Made by a program: the position numbers and the translations under genes | Part shown: positions 46,381 through 58,415 of the stretch, in pieces | Layout: each line of letters opens with the position of its first letter | Position numbering within the stretch: position 1 is the stretch's first letter | Assembly: GCF_010093535.1 (NCBI RefSeq) | Contig: NW_022985199.1 | Location: 468,100 to 532,099, forward strand | Origin: Lindgomyces ingoldianus | Lineage: Eukaryota > Ascomycota > Dothideomycetes > Pleosporales > Lindgomycetaceae | Length of the DNA stretch: 64,000 bases | Reading direction: 5' to 3' | Notes under the pieces: generated by a model | Databases searched by the model: none | The model's input: the letters and a program-made list of their open reading frames with translations, nothing else | Told to the model about the DNA's origin: nothing

Positions 46381-48837
46381 GTCGTAGTTGAAGATACCTA
46401 ACAGACTCCCACCTCCGGAGAGGGCGAGCTGTTGGGTTGTCGCGTGCTCACTGTGCGGTTTGATGATGCAAACAGAGCGGTTGGTAATTGTCGATGAGTC
46501 TGTGACAGCGCTTTGACCATGTCTGTGTCTGTCATACGTCGCGGGGGGTACCGAGGGCGCGGGATAGAGTGGCCGATGACTTCAGAGCACCGGCCAGCAA
46601 TATAGAGTTGGTTGATGAGCAGAGGGAGAGGCCTGAGGGAAAGGGAGAGGGGGGCAAGACGGTGAGCAGGAGGCTGAGGGCGTCTGTCACCGCAGGTATA
46701 TGCCTCGTGCAAGGACAAGATACGGCACTTATCGCAGACGCGCAGGATGATGCAGAAAGAGGGCGTTATCACCGCCACCATTCGATCCAGTCTCCTAGGC
46801 TCGGTTGAAGGCAAGACCAGCCATCCGTCTTCTGTCAATCCACCCGAGCGTCTTGGGCTCGTGAATTTTTGTGGAGCGACAGCCGCGAGCTAGATGATCC
46901 GAGACTGCCAACTGTTTGTGTTCCAAGAACATATCCGCTGCCACGCGCTCGAGTGCGCAGTCTCCGGTGGAGAAGTGAAAGACTCAAATGCGCAAACGGG
47001 CCCAGCGCCTGGTTTCTTCAGCCTGCCTCATGCAGCGCGTCCAGCTGACAAGGATGCGAAGATCAAAAGGTGCACCTCTGAAAGTCGTCCATCCTCGGCC
47101 AAAGCGGCCGAGCTGCATCCAACACGCAGCCACTCTTCATGCGAAGCCCTGGTTGGGCCTTCAGATTCCAATTCCCAAGAGCACCACGACCGCATGATCA
47201 CGGCTTTTGATTCCATTCTACCCCATCAAGTCCCGCGCCGCGGTGCACTGGCATGTGTGATGCTGTTCGCCGATTTGACTTTGATTTTTGGGGGTGGCAA
47301 TGAGGTACGGACCACGAATTGTTTCAGTTAAGCGCCAACATAATCGCTATCACAACTCCAACCAGTGCCTTTGCTGCCAGCACACCTGAAAGCGTGATCT
47401 CGCTCCCCCCGGCGCTCTCCTTGCAAGGCGAGGGCCGGCGCTGGACCCCCACTGGTCCCGCAGTAATGGGCAATCCCTGCCTCCCCCATCCAACCTCAGC
47501 CGCCCCGCTTTCTGAGGCTGGCCGCCTTCTGCACCATGATGAGTCTCTAAGCCCTCCTTATTTTAATGTCCCGGCACCTGAATCTCGAAACCGAATGAGC
47601 ATGTTTGAAGGACAAATTGCAGAAAGGCCCTCATCAAGCCACAGCGGAGAATTTACCCACAAGTATGGAAACCACTCCAGTAATTCGTGCCCCTATTATA
47701 GGCCTTTATTTGCGCTGGCACGAGAAAACAGACGGTTCCCGAGAAACAAGAGAGGGAGCAGGACCATCAGCACTTTCCACTTGAGTATACGCTCTTATAG
47801 TGTATTCGCAAACCGATACGGGCGTATGGGCCATCAGCACATCGTCTTCATGCAGGAGATTTATTGGTGCTACGAGAACGAAAGAGCAGAGCACTGGGCA
47901 GAGACTATTTGTTCGCCCTATCCTTGCCTTCAGCGCTTTTGGCTCGGGTACAGTTGTATTCTAAAGCACTGTTCATTTCAAATATCTCTTCCTCCCCAAA
48001 TAGGCTACGATATCACCAGAGTCGGTCCCTCTTAAGGTTTCTGGTTCTCGGGCTCTTCATATAATTTCCTGCTAGGGCATTCCTGGTGGTGATGCGCTTA
48101 CCAACCCCGCCATCCACGAGAACCGTGGTTCGCCGATTTAGGACCAACCGGAAAGGGAGTCGGACATCGTTCAGTTGTGTGGCGTCAGTTGTCTCTTCAT
48201 GCGTATGCTAGCTCCTTCGTCCAAAGGGCTCACCGGATAAATTCGACAATCAGCATTTCAAAGCTGACCAGCTGAGGGGAAGTTCTCCTGCATACTCCGC
48301 TCTCTGATTGCTGGCTCTTGATCTATTGCTCGATGTACTGACTTGAGCAAGGGCCGTCGCAATTCCCAGGTGCTTGGGGCCCAAATCTGTTTGCGGTCTG
48401 TGCAATCACCTGCATGGCATTCACATGGTGTTGATGACTGGCGACATGGCCAGAAAGAAGAACGTGCGTTCTTCTGTAACACCTCAAACATTGGAACGAG
48501 TGGTACTCCCAAAAACATTTTTAGGGACTCTCCTATCCGGAAAGGCAATCAAACTCTATGGCAGTCTCGAAATTTGTACGGGCGTTGGGAGGACTATGTT
48601 GACCAGTCAGGCATATATACTTGGCCCTATCATCCAGGAACCTTCTACCCGATTTATCTTAGTCTTGGTCTTCTAAAACCATTGGGGTTGCCGTTATCAT
48701 ACCTACAACGGTGTCGTTCACTACCCATGCGCTTCCTCCAGCGGATCCGAGCTTGTTCCCTGGAAAATCACTTGTCTGGGTAGCATTGCCATAGGTACCT
48801 TGCTTCGATGCATATCTTACTCTTTTCCTTATAGATT
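46381..48837. other. Gene-poor region with possible coding relics
   Basis: No supported gene in about 2.5 kb. The first 460 bp are probably the promoter of the rhodopsin-like gene. Frames of 100-238 codons exist on the plus strand (46894-47331, 47319-48035, 48343-48783) but show no recognised family. In 48370-48780 hydrophobic segments occur in different frames, as if an old membrane-protein gene had been frameshifted; this is weak. Confidence 0.4.
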
Positions 48838-49299
48838 ATGTTAGGTTAGCTTAGAGACCACCACACCTTACTAAGTTTGCCTCCGAAAATAGAGGGATCT
48901 AAGCTAATGGATCCAGGGTTTCAGAAAATACAGGATCCCTCTTGTTAGTTCAAAAGCTAGCTGCTGTCGCCTATATTCTACCACATTCTCAACTCTTCGC
49001 GTACCAAACCTAGACGCTTACACAAGGGTATGGTCGAAGTTGAGTCAACCGCCTTCTCTCCTAGCGTATTTCACATTAGAAGCTCGCAATGCATATTATT
49101 ACCTCTCGTAGATTGCTACTAAGAAACGATAGACCAATAGGGATTAATTTGTAGATTATATTTTAGGCCTACTGCAGTGACACTACTTTCACTCCCCGGA
49201 TCCTTTTGTAAAAGAGATTATAGAAGCAAATATAATAGACCAAAATCGCTTAGCTAAAGAAAGGACAGTGTCTGGAGACGCTTGAAATGTGTCATCAGG
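48838..49299. other. AT-rich stretch, possible LTR remnant
   Basis: Begins with TGTTAGGTTAGCTTAGAG, a TGTTA start like many fungal LTRs. It carries an internal repeated phrase: GAGGGATC at 48893-48900, and a similar GGATCC(A/C) at 48909 and 48933. No matching second LTR, target-site duplication or element coding region was found. The 3' part may instead be the degraded end of the NLR pseudogene. Confidence 0.25.
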
Positions 49300-51641
49300 C
49301 TCTCTATTTGAGACTTAATATAGGCACCTTGGACAGTCAGCAGGTTCACTACAGTCCAACGCCTCTCCCTACTGCATATAATTGTGGCGTGCAGCCGTAT
49401 TAATCCTTCTCTAGCACCATCTTAACTACTACCCTATCCTCTGTCGGCGTCCGTTCGTTCTTAGAGTCCTTGGGGTCGATATCAGCTCTGTACTTCAGCG
49501 AGGCCATAAGTGTGTCTGTTAATCTAAAGTATGCTACAAGGTCTACCCTTTTCAGTTGTCACGACACACGTTGATCGCTGTATTTGAAAAGATAACTCCT
49601 AGAAAGTAGTATCGCCTGGCTAGACGCCACCACCTTAACTTCGCTCTTAGCTGTGATACCATAATGCGATGGGGCGCGAAAGCTGTAATGGTGAATGTAA
49701 AATAAGGGCTGATAAAGGATAGTGTCAATGTGGGGGTCTATCCTCCGTGCGGAATGTAGTGCGCTCTCATAGTACCAGACATCTTATGAAGACGAGCTTG
49801 TGATAGAGCTCAGAGGGATCCATGACAGCAAACAATATCGTTCTCTTTATCCGTATCCTCAATTTCCAGAAGATTATCCTAGGTAAGTTTAAATTTACCA
49901 ATTCCGACAGCAAGTGCGTATTGAACATTTCGTGTTTTAGGCGTCTCATAGCACAGGGAATCCACAATAGTACTTGCGTTGCAAGCTCTTCAGAATCTGC
50001 AACTTATTCTTCAATTCTCTTCATCGCTTCTTTATATGCGTGGCCATATACATTAGACCCTGTCGGCAGTTTATTTAATACAGGTTCTCATTGTTTTTGG
50101 CGATCTCTTCCTAACTAATGATGCTACATAGAGTTGGGCGAACGGAAACCTTACGAAATGTTGGTTTATATAGTAAGACGTTAGAGGAAAGAACGTACAA
50201 TCCATCCACTGCCTTTGAAATCTTAGTCTTGATTTCTTCTTGCAGATCATCTTTGCGTGATACGAATGATAGTAGGATTCATATATGTGCTTCCAGATAC
50301 CTCTATACATCATCATTAGTAGCACGGGCCTCTACCGAGACACTTCCTCCCAATACTTTCTCAACTTCTAGGATTCATCTTGATATTCCCAAGATATTTA
50401 CTACCGTCTAAGTATGAAGTTTGAGGATCTTTAACAGAAACTTCTTCCAATCTCTATTAGAGATTTGGCTCTCATGTCATGCGTCTACAAGGATGAAAAT
50501 CGTTGAATTGTTTACTAGAACAAAGTTTAGCACTTTCGAGTTTTCTTCGAAAGATGGCTGTATTTGATTCTACTAGTAGAGATTGGAAAGGCTGGGCCTA
50601 GATCAACTGATTGAGTAGACGTAGAAGAAATTTAGTCGGTGTCCTCACGTGTTTATACATGGACTTGCAATAGAAGGGATGCAACAGTAACAGTAATGTC
50701 ATTTTAGAATGTGACGTGGAGATGATTAGCAACTATAGATGTGGTAAGGGTTTTGCCAGATCCTCGGAATATCCGGGGAAAGAAAGTGTCCGCTTCGTTC
50801 TTCTGGACCAATTTTGAATTCCTTAGAATCTAGCAGCTATTGCCCCGCCCCTTCTGTTTGCCTACTAATTATGTCGTTTTGCTGATTAGAATAGTCCAGT
50901 GCGGTGAGTCAATCTAGAATGGCCTGATGCTTTTCATGACGATCTCGATTATTATGACCCTCGTGCAACTGGACTACGTCATTTATAAGAGCCAAAGTGG
51001 TGATGATGCGAGTTTGGTGGTCCTTTTGCCAGTGATCTACATGATCTTTAATATCTGAGGCAGCTTTGCTTCAAGCCTCGCAGTAATCCTGCTGCTTTTT
51101 GCTTGCTCCTTTGACCTCGTTGAAGGCCGTCGCTCCTAGGATTGTTACATCAACTTACACTATTCTGTTTACTGTTTAGTATTTCTGGTGGTAATTTTCA
51201 ATTGTTTCCTAGGTCCCTTTAGCCAGCAAAGCGCCCTTATATAGTTTCTAGCCGAATAGATGGCTATTAACTTTCTTCTTTAAGTCATCTTTCAGGCATC
51301 CAAGCTTGATTTGACAGGTTTCTAGCATAAAAAGGGTATCAGATGTTACCTGAGCCCGATACCCTAGCCCAAATGGCAGTACTAATGATATGCCCTGGAA
51401 TGCTTTTGCGAAGTCTAAGTTGAGAAGAATGCTCGTGTTTGTTTCTGTTTGGATGGCTTTGAGATATCACTGTCCCGACCACAACGCTCTTTAGACTTAC
51501 TGGCGCATCTTTCCAGTCCTGCTCAAGCTCGAAGACCATGTGCTTGATCTGAATAGTCAGGCTAATAACGCCGACGATGGCGGCTCTGACCTTGGGTAGA
51601 TCTGTCATGGAAACTCCTGGTATGGGGAATGCAAAGTCCAA
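49300..51641 (-). pseudogene. Wrecked HeLo-like/NACHT/ankyrin NLR
   Basis: Read on the minus strand from about 51640, an N-terminal HeLo-like stretch (VRAAIVGVISLTIQIKH, DWKDAPVSLKSV) is followed by a frameshift and LETCQIKLGCLKDDLKKKV. The pre-NACHT signature ILD(stop)LTALDYSNQQND comes next and then Walker A GYSGSGKTLTTSIVANHL near 50700-50780. A Walker B-like IFILVDA near 50475, the DDV(stop)RYLEAHI block near 50300 and FAQLYVASLVRKRSPKTM near 50100 follow. Ankyrin-like DPKDSKNERTP is near 49470. Stops and shifts interrupt every segment. Many stops sit where the family has Trp or Gln, consistent with TGG to TAG/TGA or CAG to TAG transitions. The 3' limit is uncertain. Confidence 0.8.
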
Positions 51642-53370
51642 AAAGGAAGTTAGACTGCTGCTTCAATTCGGTTACTTCTCTGGAGTGGGAACGGGGACGA
51701 AATCAAGTGGCAATGGAAGAGGTGTTCCCCGCCGGCCAAGGCAAGAGAGGTCATCATCCAGGCATACTGACTTGGCTTTGCTGGTAACTCAGCTACATCA
51801 TCAGTCCGGTGAAGCGGCCGCTTCGAGAGCACATCAGCAGAACTTAATTGCTGCTTTATTTGGTAGAATATGAAACTAGTACAAATGTGGAATATGTCGA
51901 AATACGTAAGCATACTAATAAGTGATAGTTAAACGAACGCAATTTGGCGCTACATACCAAGGAAGACGATGACGACCATCTGCTTCAGCCACACCTTTAT
52001 CAGGTCCACTTTATTGAGTCTGAACGGGTTCGCTTTGGAGCCAACCGTCTCTAGCGCGGAATTGTGGCGATCCAGCACAGCTGGAGCAACTATTTACAGT
52101 TCTTCTCCAGTTGCTCACGGAAGTGGAACATCTACCATGAACTTCTACTGTGAACTTCTACCATGAGCTTCTACTACGCAAGTACTTGGAACGTACACGT
52201 CTCTACCACGGTCCATCCACTCATTTTCCGAGCTCTATGCGACGCCCCGTCCGCCGCTCCATCGAAATCTATGTTCACATTGCTGGTGTTGGAACGGTCA
52301 TTGAATATGAGAAATATTTAAGACACGTTATCGGATGTGTGTCAAAGTGAGTTGCTGCTCTTTCGTTACCCTGGCATTACTCCTCGAGGCGGCCACGTCC
52401 CAGATTTTCTCATCGCGACCCTGGGTTCGATGTTTCTGCTGGCTTCAAATCAATATCCAGGAGGTTGACCTAGAGGAACGATTAAAAGAACGAATGCGGT
52501 AGACTAATCGTAGTGAGCCTCTCTACCAAGATGTATAGTTACTAATACTCGCCGAATCGCTGAGTACGAAGCCATTTGTGCATGGTTTGTAGTAAAGGTT
52601 CTCCGACTATTTTCTAACGACTTCGTCTTATGACTTTATCACAATTTCCTCGGAAGAGAATTTAGGGATGCGACAAAGCTTGTCTATGAGAGTGCTCAAA
52701 TGCACATACTGTTGTCGTAATAGAATACAGATAGTCCGTGGACAAATCACAATGCTTGGTCTGTTAAATGGGCCTCAAGTCTCTCGAAGCTCCTCGTGCA
52801 TCCACTATTGCATGACAGATAAGGTAAATGTGACGGGAGGTAAGGCAAGGCTTCTAGAAGGATTCCAGAAGTGTGGCATCGTGCCTTGTCCTCGTGATTT
52901 CTGGACACCTCGCATGGAATGGTGGCTTTCACATGTGACAATTTCGGCGCAGATCACCAAAAAGGAAGTTTCGATGAATGATTTGGGGATACGGCTGTGG
53001 AAAGGTGCAGCCACCACTGGGCTTCGGAAAAAAGCTCACAGAGCTTCCCGTGAAGGCCGATGTTCGCTCGAGGGCATCATCGCAGGCTTTTTTGTGGAGT
53101 CTTTGTTGGCAGGTTGAAATCATTTGTTTGTTGTCTGTGGCTAGCGTGAAACGTCATAGGTAATGGCAGATGGGCAGGGCACACGAGCATCAGTGCAAGA
53201 GACACTTTTGCCCACAAAGCCGTCCCCAATCAAGCCACACTCCCAACTCCTCTCACAACTTTCTTTGCTCCCGCTCCCAGCTTTCTGCAAGAAGACATCA
53301 TTGCAAAGTCCTTGTTTCCTGCTTGCGCTGCCCTGCGAAAGTCCTCCCTTTGCCCATTCTCTAACAAATC
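51642..53370. other. Intergenic, AT-rich then reticulon promoter
   Basis: No supported gene. A 149-codon frame at 52668-53117 lacks a recognised family. The 200 bp before 53371 are C/T-rich and probably the reticulon leader. A 13-bp tandem repeat is listed separately. Confidence 0.5.
52131..52176. repeat. Minisatellite, 13-bp unit, about 3.5 copies
   Basis: Units start at 52131, 52144, 52157 and 52170 with consensus TCTACYRTGARCT; the last copy is degenerate. No gene overlaps it. Confidence 0.75.
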
Positions 53371-54890
53371 ATGTCTGAGGCACCGCATCTCGAGCTCAGC
53401 AACACCAACCTGCCAGACCTGGACCCATCTGCACCTTCCAACGCAGACAGCTATACCAACGGCAGCTCAAATCCGGAGAGTGCCCAGAACGGGTCCAGCT
53501 TCCTGGAGGGTAAGGTACGTCGACATGCCACCCCCTCCGACCTTTGCCGAGATGCACCTAACGCCATAACATCACAGTCTTATCTGCACCTCGCACACCA
53601 TCCCCCTTCCCGACCCTAACAACCTCCAAGCAGCGCAATCCGCAATGGCTTCAGTTGCAAACCACCCCGCTGCTCAGAATCTCAGGAATGGTGAGGTATG
53701 TACATCAGGCAACCCCATCCTCGCAGCAAATTTCGGAGCTAACGGTGGTCTCGCGACACAGGTGCCCACAACGCCCGATCCCTGAGGATAACACTAATAT
53801 GCCCAGGTCCTGTTGCACAGAATGTCAAGGCAGAGACTGCGAAGACGAAGAGCGAATTTGCTGATCTTGCAAATGCTCGAACCACCCCGAACCAGCCAGC
53901 GGCAACTGGTCAGCCCTTAACACGTAGGCAACCTCGCAACCACAAGCTCTATTGCCTAGAGTTGGACTAATGTGGAACAGACTACCATAGCATGTTCTAC
54001 CGTCTGCTTAGTGTTAGTTTGAGATGTAGCCCCCCTAATGAATGCCTGCTAATTCATTCAAGTGGAAAAACCCCCGCGCTACCGCCATTTCCTTTGCGCT
54101 TTCGGTTCTCTTCATCTTCGCCGCGAGGTACCTCAATGTTGTTCGCTACATCTTCAAGGCTATCTACATGATACTGGGTGGTACGTGTGCTTCAGTTCGG
54201 TTGTGGAGGGACAATGCTGATAGAGGTTACAGCAACTGCCACGGCAGAAATTGCTGGAAAGCTCGCCTTTGGCAGGGGATTCACCTCCCAGTTCCGGCCA
54301 CGGAAGTACTTCATCATCCCGAAAGCCTCCCTCGAGCGCCTCTTGGATGATGTCGAGCAGTTCATCAACTTCTTCGTCATCGAATCCCAGCGGATTCTCT
54401 TCGCCGAGAACGTCTATGCAACCGTTTCTGTAAGCTTGAACTCTGCAATACTCTATTCCCTCTCTATCCCCTCTCTAAAGGATGACATACTGACTTCCAT
54501 GCTTAGGCCTTCTTCGCCTCGCTGATGTCCTACTTCCTGATTAAATTCGTTCCTCTCTGGGGCCTGACCCTGATCGCCACCACCGTTGCGTATCTTGGTC
54601 CACTCGTGTACATCAAGAACAAGAAGGTCATCGATGCTCACCTTGAGCAGGCTGGACACATGGTGAATCAGCAGGCTACTCAGATCAAGGACATGGCCGC
54701 CCAGCATACCGGAAATGCCGCCAAGACTTTCCAGTCCTACGCAGGCGAGTACACACATAAGGCGCAGGATGCCATCAACCAGTATCGTGGCCGCTCTGCT
54801 TCCCCAGAGGTCAAGAGGGACTTCCCTGTGGTTCCTAAGCACGAGCCTGTGACTGAGAAGGGTGGACCAGTTCCTGAGCCTGCTTCTTAA
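53371..54890 (+). CDS. rtn1: Reticulon-family ER membrane-shaping protein
   Basis: Seven exons: 53371-53509, 53634-53690, 53807-53923, 53981-54012, 54063-54180, 54224-54429 and 54507-54890, giving 350 residues. The reticulon homology domain starts at HYHSMFYRLLSWKNPRATAI (about 105-124). It has two long hydrophobic hairpins, ISFALSVLFIFAARYLNVVR and FFASLMSYFLIKFVPLWGLT, the second continuing through GPLVYIKNKKVID. Between them lie FRPRKYFIIP and NFFVIESQRILFAENVY. The tail is amphipathic and charged. Reticulons bend ER tubules and the edges of sheets and help in nuclear pore insertion. The 43-nt intron 5 and the acceptor chosen for exon 2 (CTCCAAGCAG) are the least certain splices. Confidence 0.9.
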
Positions 54891-56404
54891 GCCAAACTTG
54901 ACAAGCACTGGAACGGCTTTCGTGATCGCCAAATCCCATTAAAGCTGCATATTCCGGACCTCTGAGCGAAAACTCTTTCCACACAATACCCGCGTACACT
55001 CACGAAGACCACGGATATAACGATACCTAATGTCTGGTTCTCGACACGGTCATCATGACGCCAATCACGACTCCTCCTTTCCTGCTCTCAGACTGTCGAG
55101 ATCCAGCATGCATTGGTGCAAATTGGAACTTTTACCACAACTCCCCCTTAGCTTGTATTATCTCCTCTTCAAAAGCTCTCTCCACCAGCGTCTCTAGCCC
55201 ATTCTTCATTCGAATATTTCTCTTCGGTGGGTTTTGTTCTGAAGGACTTGGCTTTGGCGAGGTCGGCTCATTTCCGTACACGACAAGCGTTCAGGGTGTG
55301 GAACGGCGATGGCGACGGCCACGAGGGGATTATTTTTTCCTTTTAGATAGGTCTTTCTGGGGGTGGTATCATAATAGCTTTGACATTCATATCCACTCCC
55401 TTTGTTTAGTGATGCTCCTTGTCCCTTCCCTACAGAAGCATATATATTGAGCCATAATATTGGATCCAATGCAGTGGAACTAGCCCTTGGGGCGGTAATA
55501 TGGTGCTTCTTGTAAGGCTGTTTCAGAGTCAGACAGGTGACGATTTCCTTGGCACAGTCTTTGATGAGCAGCATCCAAATCGTGTTCGCAAAATGTGGTC
55601 GTCAGAGTCATGCGACTGCCCTTTGCGAGCAGAGGCCACATTGAATGATTTAATGGGTTCACTACTTTCCAGCTAAGGCCTTCATAGGGAGTCGGGGCGG
55701 AGGTATAAGTATCACCGCCCCGATACGGACGAATATGGGGGCGAGACGGAGCTTCACCGGAAAGCGGCACGGTCGGAGGTGCGAGGATTGGAAAGGAACA
55801 AAGCATTGGGGATTCAGAAACTGAGGGGCGGAGCTAGACTGCAGCTTCAACTCGAAGTCATAGATATGGAGGCCAATTTAGAGTTGCTTTGTTTGTCTCT
55901 CGCAAAACATGCTCAACCGACATATCTATAAGGGGGCAATGAGAGAGAGGGAGTGCTGTGGATGAGTGGATGTTATCAATCAGTATTTCCTGTGTCTATT
56001 CTGAAACATACGAGTCTGTCCACGCCGGATTTGTTGTGAATTCATGAAGCCTGAGGCGAAGAGGGGTAAAGTATTGACTGCAAAGGGGTGAGAGTACAGT
56101 GTGGGATTCACGAAGGATTCCAGAGGAGCCAATAATAGGCGCAGGGCCAAGCTGAATCAGGATCACGAGGATCCGAGCTTCTAGGCAACGGTTGCGTCAA
56201 GCTGCGCCTCCTCGATCCGCCAGTCTCCAGACGCCTTCAAGAACACGCCCACTCGCTCTCACTCTCTGGCACGACTATTTCTTCCAGTGTTCTGACCACT
56301 CTTTTTTTTCCCTTGAAGCAACACCCCACTTTGACTTCACTTCCACCGAAAACTAGTTTTCTCATTCTGACAGGTTTCGTTGTTTGCCTCACGACTTCTT
56401 CATC
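54891..56404. other. Intergenic, no supported gene
   Basis: About 1.5 kb between the reticulon stop and the next gene. A 131-codon plus frame (55055-55450) and a 122-codon minus frame overlap one another and match nothing known. Confidence 0.5.
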
Positions 56405-57594
56405 ATGGGGTACGTCGATCATGCTGTTCGTCGCAGCCTTGAGCACCCGCGTGCCATGAACTTCATCCGGAGGGCAGTTGAAAAGGCACCCGAAGTAGAG
56501 ATCCCGAAATGGGGTGTTGCTGTTTTGGCCATCACCCTCATCGTCCTCATCCTCGGCGTGAGTGCTGTAAGTGTTTCCCACCTCTCACTATTACTCCGGT
56601 ATAAGCTGACACCTGACAGATTGAATACACGCTCAAAGATGTCATTGCCACTCTTGCCATGGTTGAGACGCCCTCGGCCGCCATCACCGTCTCCCCATCC
56701 TCAGAATCCCCACCCAAAGATGTGAAGGAAGACCTTCTTGAGACCGGCCCTACCATCACGCTCGTCCACACGAAGCCCATTACCTCCAGCATCCGTGGAA
56801 CGATTCGACACCTCATCTCTCAGGCTGGCCGCTTCTCGCGCTGGCGAGGTATCAAGTCCTTCCTTCTCTACAACTTGTGCTTTAGCATTGTTGGCAATCT
56901 CATAGAGTCCATCCTTCCCCGCGTCCCAGGCCGTCTTATTCTCGCCTCCGGCCTTGCTGGTGCTCTCTGTGCGAACTTGCACGCCGCCTGGACCCACAAG
57001 GTCATCTCCATGCCTTCGGACACTAAGTTCCTGCGTCGCATCCCCGCCCGCTCTAACTGGAAGCTCCTCGCTCTCCCTGCCGCTATCAACGCCTCTGCCG
57101 GCTACCTCTCCTTCTATGTGGCCCACGGCTCTAGCATGCTTCTCGGCCTGCACCGCATCCACAACCAGAACCCCGCCGCATTTTCAGGTGCCGAGTGGGT
57201 CTCTGTAGTCTTCCGTGTCCTCGCCGTCATTATCATTGTCATCTCCTGCTGCCTCTTCATCGTCCTCCCCGCCCACGTCACCCAGATCCGTGTCGAAGCC
57301 TCAATCCTCCCCGAAGACCAAGACACCATCATTCCTTTTGACCGCACCCTCGGCGGAAAAGTTGTTCCTAAGATCTTGGGCGGAACGGGCTGCGTTGGAT
57401 TCTTGGATGCGTGGAGGTCTTTCAACTGGGAGGCCCGTCGCCGTCTCATTAAGCTTTACACTAAGATCGTCTTGATCATCACTGCTTTGGTGTTTGTCGT
57501 CGCTCATATCATGGCTTTTGAGACTTGGGCTATTATGGGACCAGCTTTGGGCAAGTTTTTGGCTCAGGCTAGACAGCAGGGTTACATTGCTTGA
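56405..57594 (+). CDS. Unrecognised multi-pass membrane protein
   Basis: Exons 56405-56566 and 56620-57594 (53-nt intron, phase 0), 378 residues. Hydrophobic segments: WGVAVLAITLIVLILGVSA (36-54), SFLLYNLCFSIVGNLI, LILASGLAGALCANLHAAW, LLALPAAINASAGYLSFYVA, VVFRVLAVIIIVISCCLFIV and IVLIITALVFVVAHIMAF, giving about six helices. Between helices 1 and 2 lies a Ser/Pro/Glu-rich cytosolic loop. The internal SRWRGIKSFLLYNLCFSIVG to SMPSDTKFLRRIP stretch looks like a two-fold helical bundle. The intact frame, clean intron and Arg/Lys placement support a real gene. I do not recognise the family and assign no function; organelle carrier-like topology is only a thought. Confidence 0.82.
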
Positions 57595-58415
57595 GCGTAG
57601 GTACGGGATGTCGGACGCTTGAAGACATCGAGGGCATGGCGAATTAAAGATCGCTAGGATAAGGGTTTAGTGACGGTTAAGGTTTGAGCAGGCGTGTCAA
57701 AATGAATCCTATTGAGTTGGCGTTTCGGAATTATTGATATGCAGCAACAGGATTATCGGAATATGCAATACAGGCCCTTCTCGACTATCTGTATGTGTAT
57801 GGTCTATAGCGCAGATCATGAATCCAATTCCTTTGTAACGGAACCTAGTAAGCGTTTCGAAATATGTTTGATATTTTGTGAACATATTCGGGAATCTGTA
57901 AATGTATTCCTTGAGTTCTTATTCTCAAAATTTACATTTCTAAGTTACGTGTTTCTTAAGCTGTGATAGAAACATGCTCTAGTACAAACTACGACATCCC
58001 CTAAAACTACACAGAACTAAGCATCCCTTTCCCGACTCCGAAAATCCAGCAACCTTCTTTCCCACCCTCACTTATTACAAAACTACAGCCAAAACAGTCA
58101 CTGTCTTAAAAGCAAGAACTATCCAACTACTGCTATTCATTCATTCGTGACTATCGTAATATGCAGAAGGTAATAGACGCCACGCTATGCACCCACTCAT
58201 GCTATGCCATACCATGAAATGCTAAGAATCCAGACCAGAGCTCCAGCGAGCCAGCCAATTAGAAGCAGGAGCAGAAGCAAAAGCAGGAAAAGGGTATCCA
58301 GCCCCATCACACAAACCACTTATGACAAAACGCCTAATATATATACACTCATTCCCCCACCATCTTAAAAGAAGAGGCAGCCGCAACTTCCATCTCAGCA
58401 ACACCTCCTTCTCTC
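57595..58415. other. Intergenic between convergent genes
   Basis: AT-rich 3' regions of the membrane protein and the histidine kinase. Nothing else seen. Confidence 0.6.

Noticed and set aside
47319..48035. 238-codon plus-strand frame
   Set aside because: Opens with a non-ATG codon, has no domain, and overlaps other frames of similar quality; treated as chance.
48343..48783. 146-codon plus-strand frame
   Set aside because: Two overlapping frames have hydrophobic patches but none is continuous; perhaps a relic, not callable.
52668..53117. 149-codon plus-strand frame upstream of the reticulon gene
   Set aside because: No recognised family and it lies in probable promoter/leader sequence.
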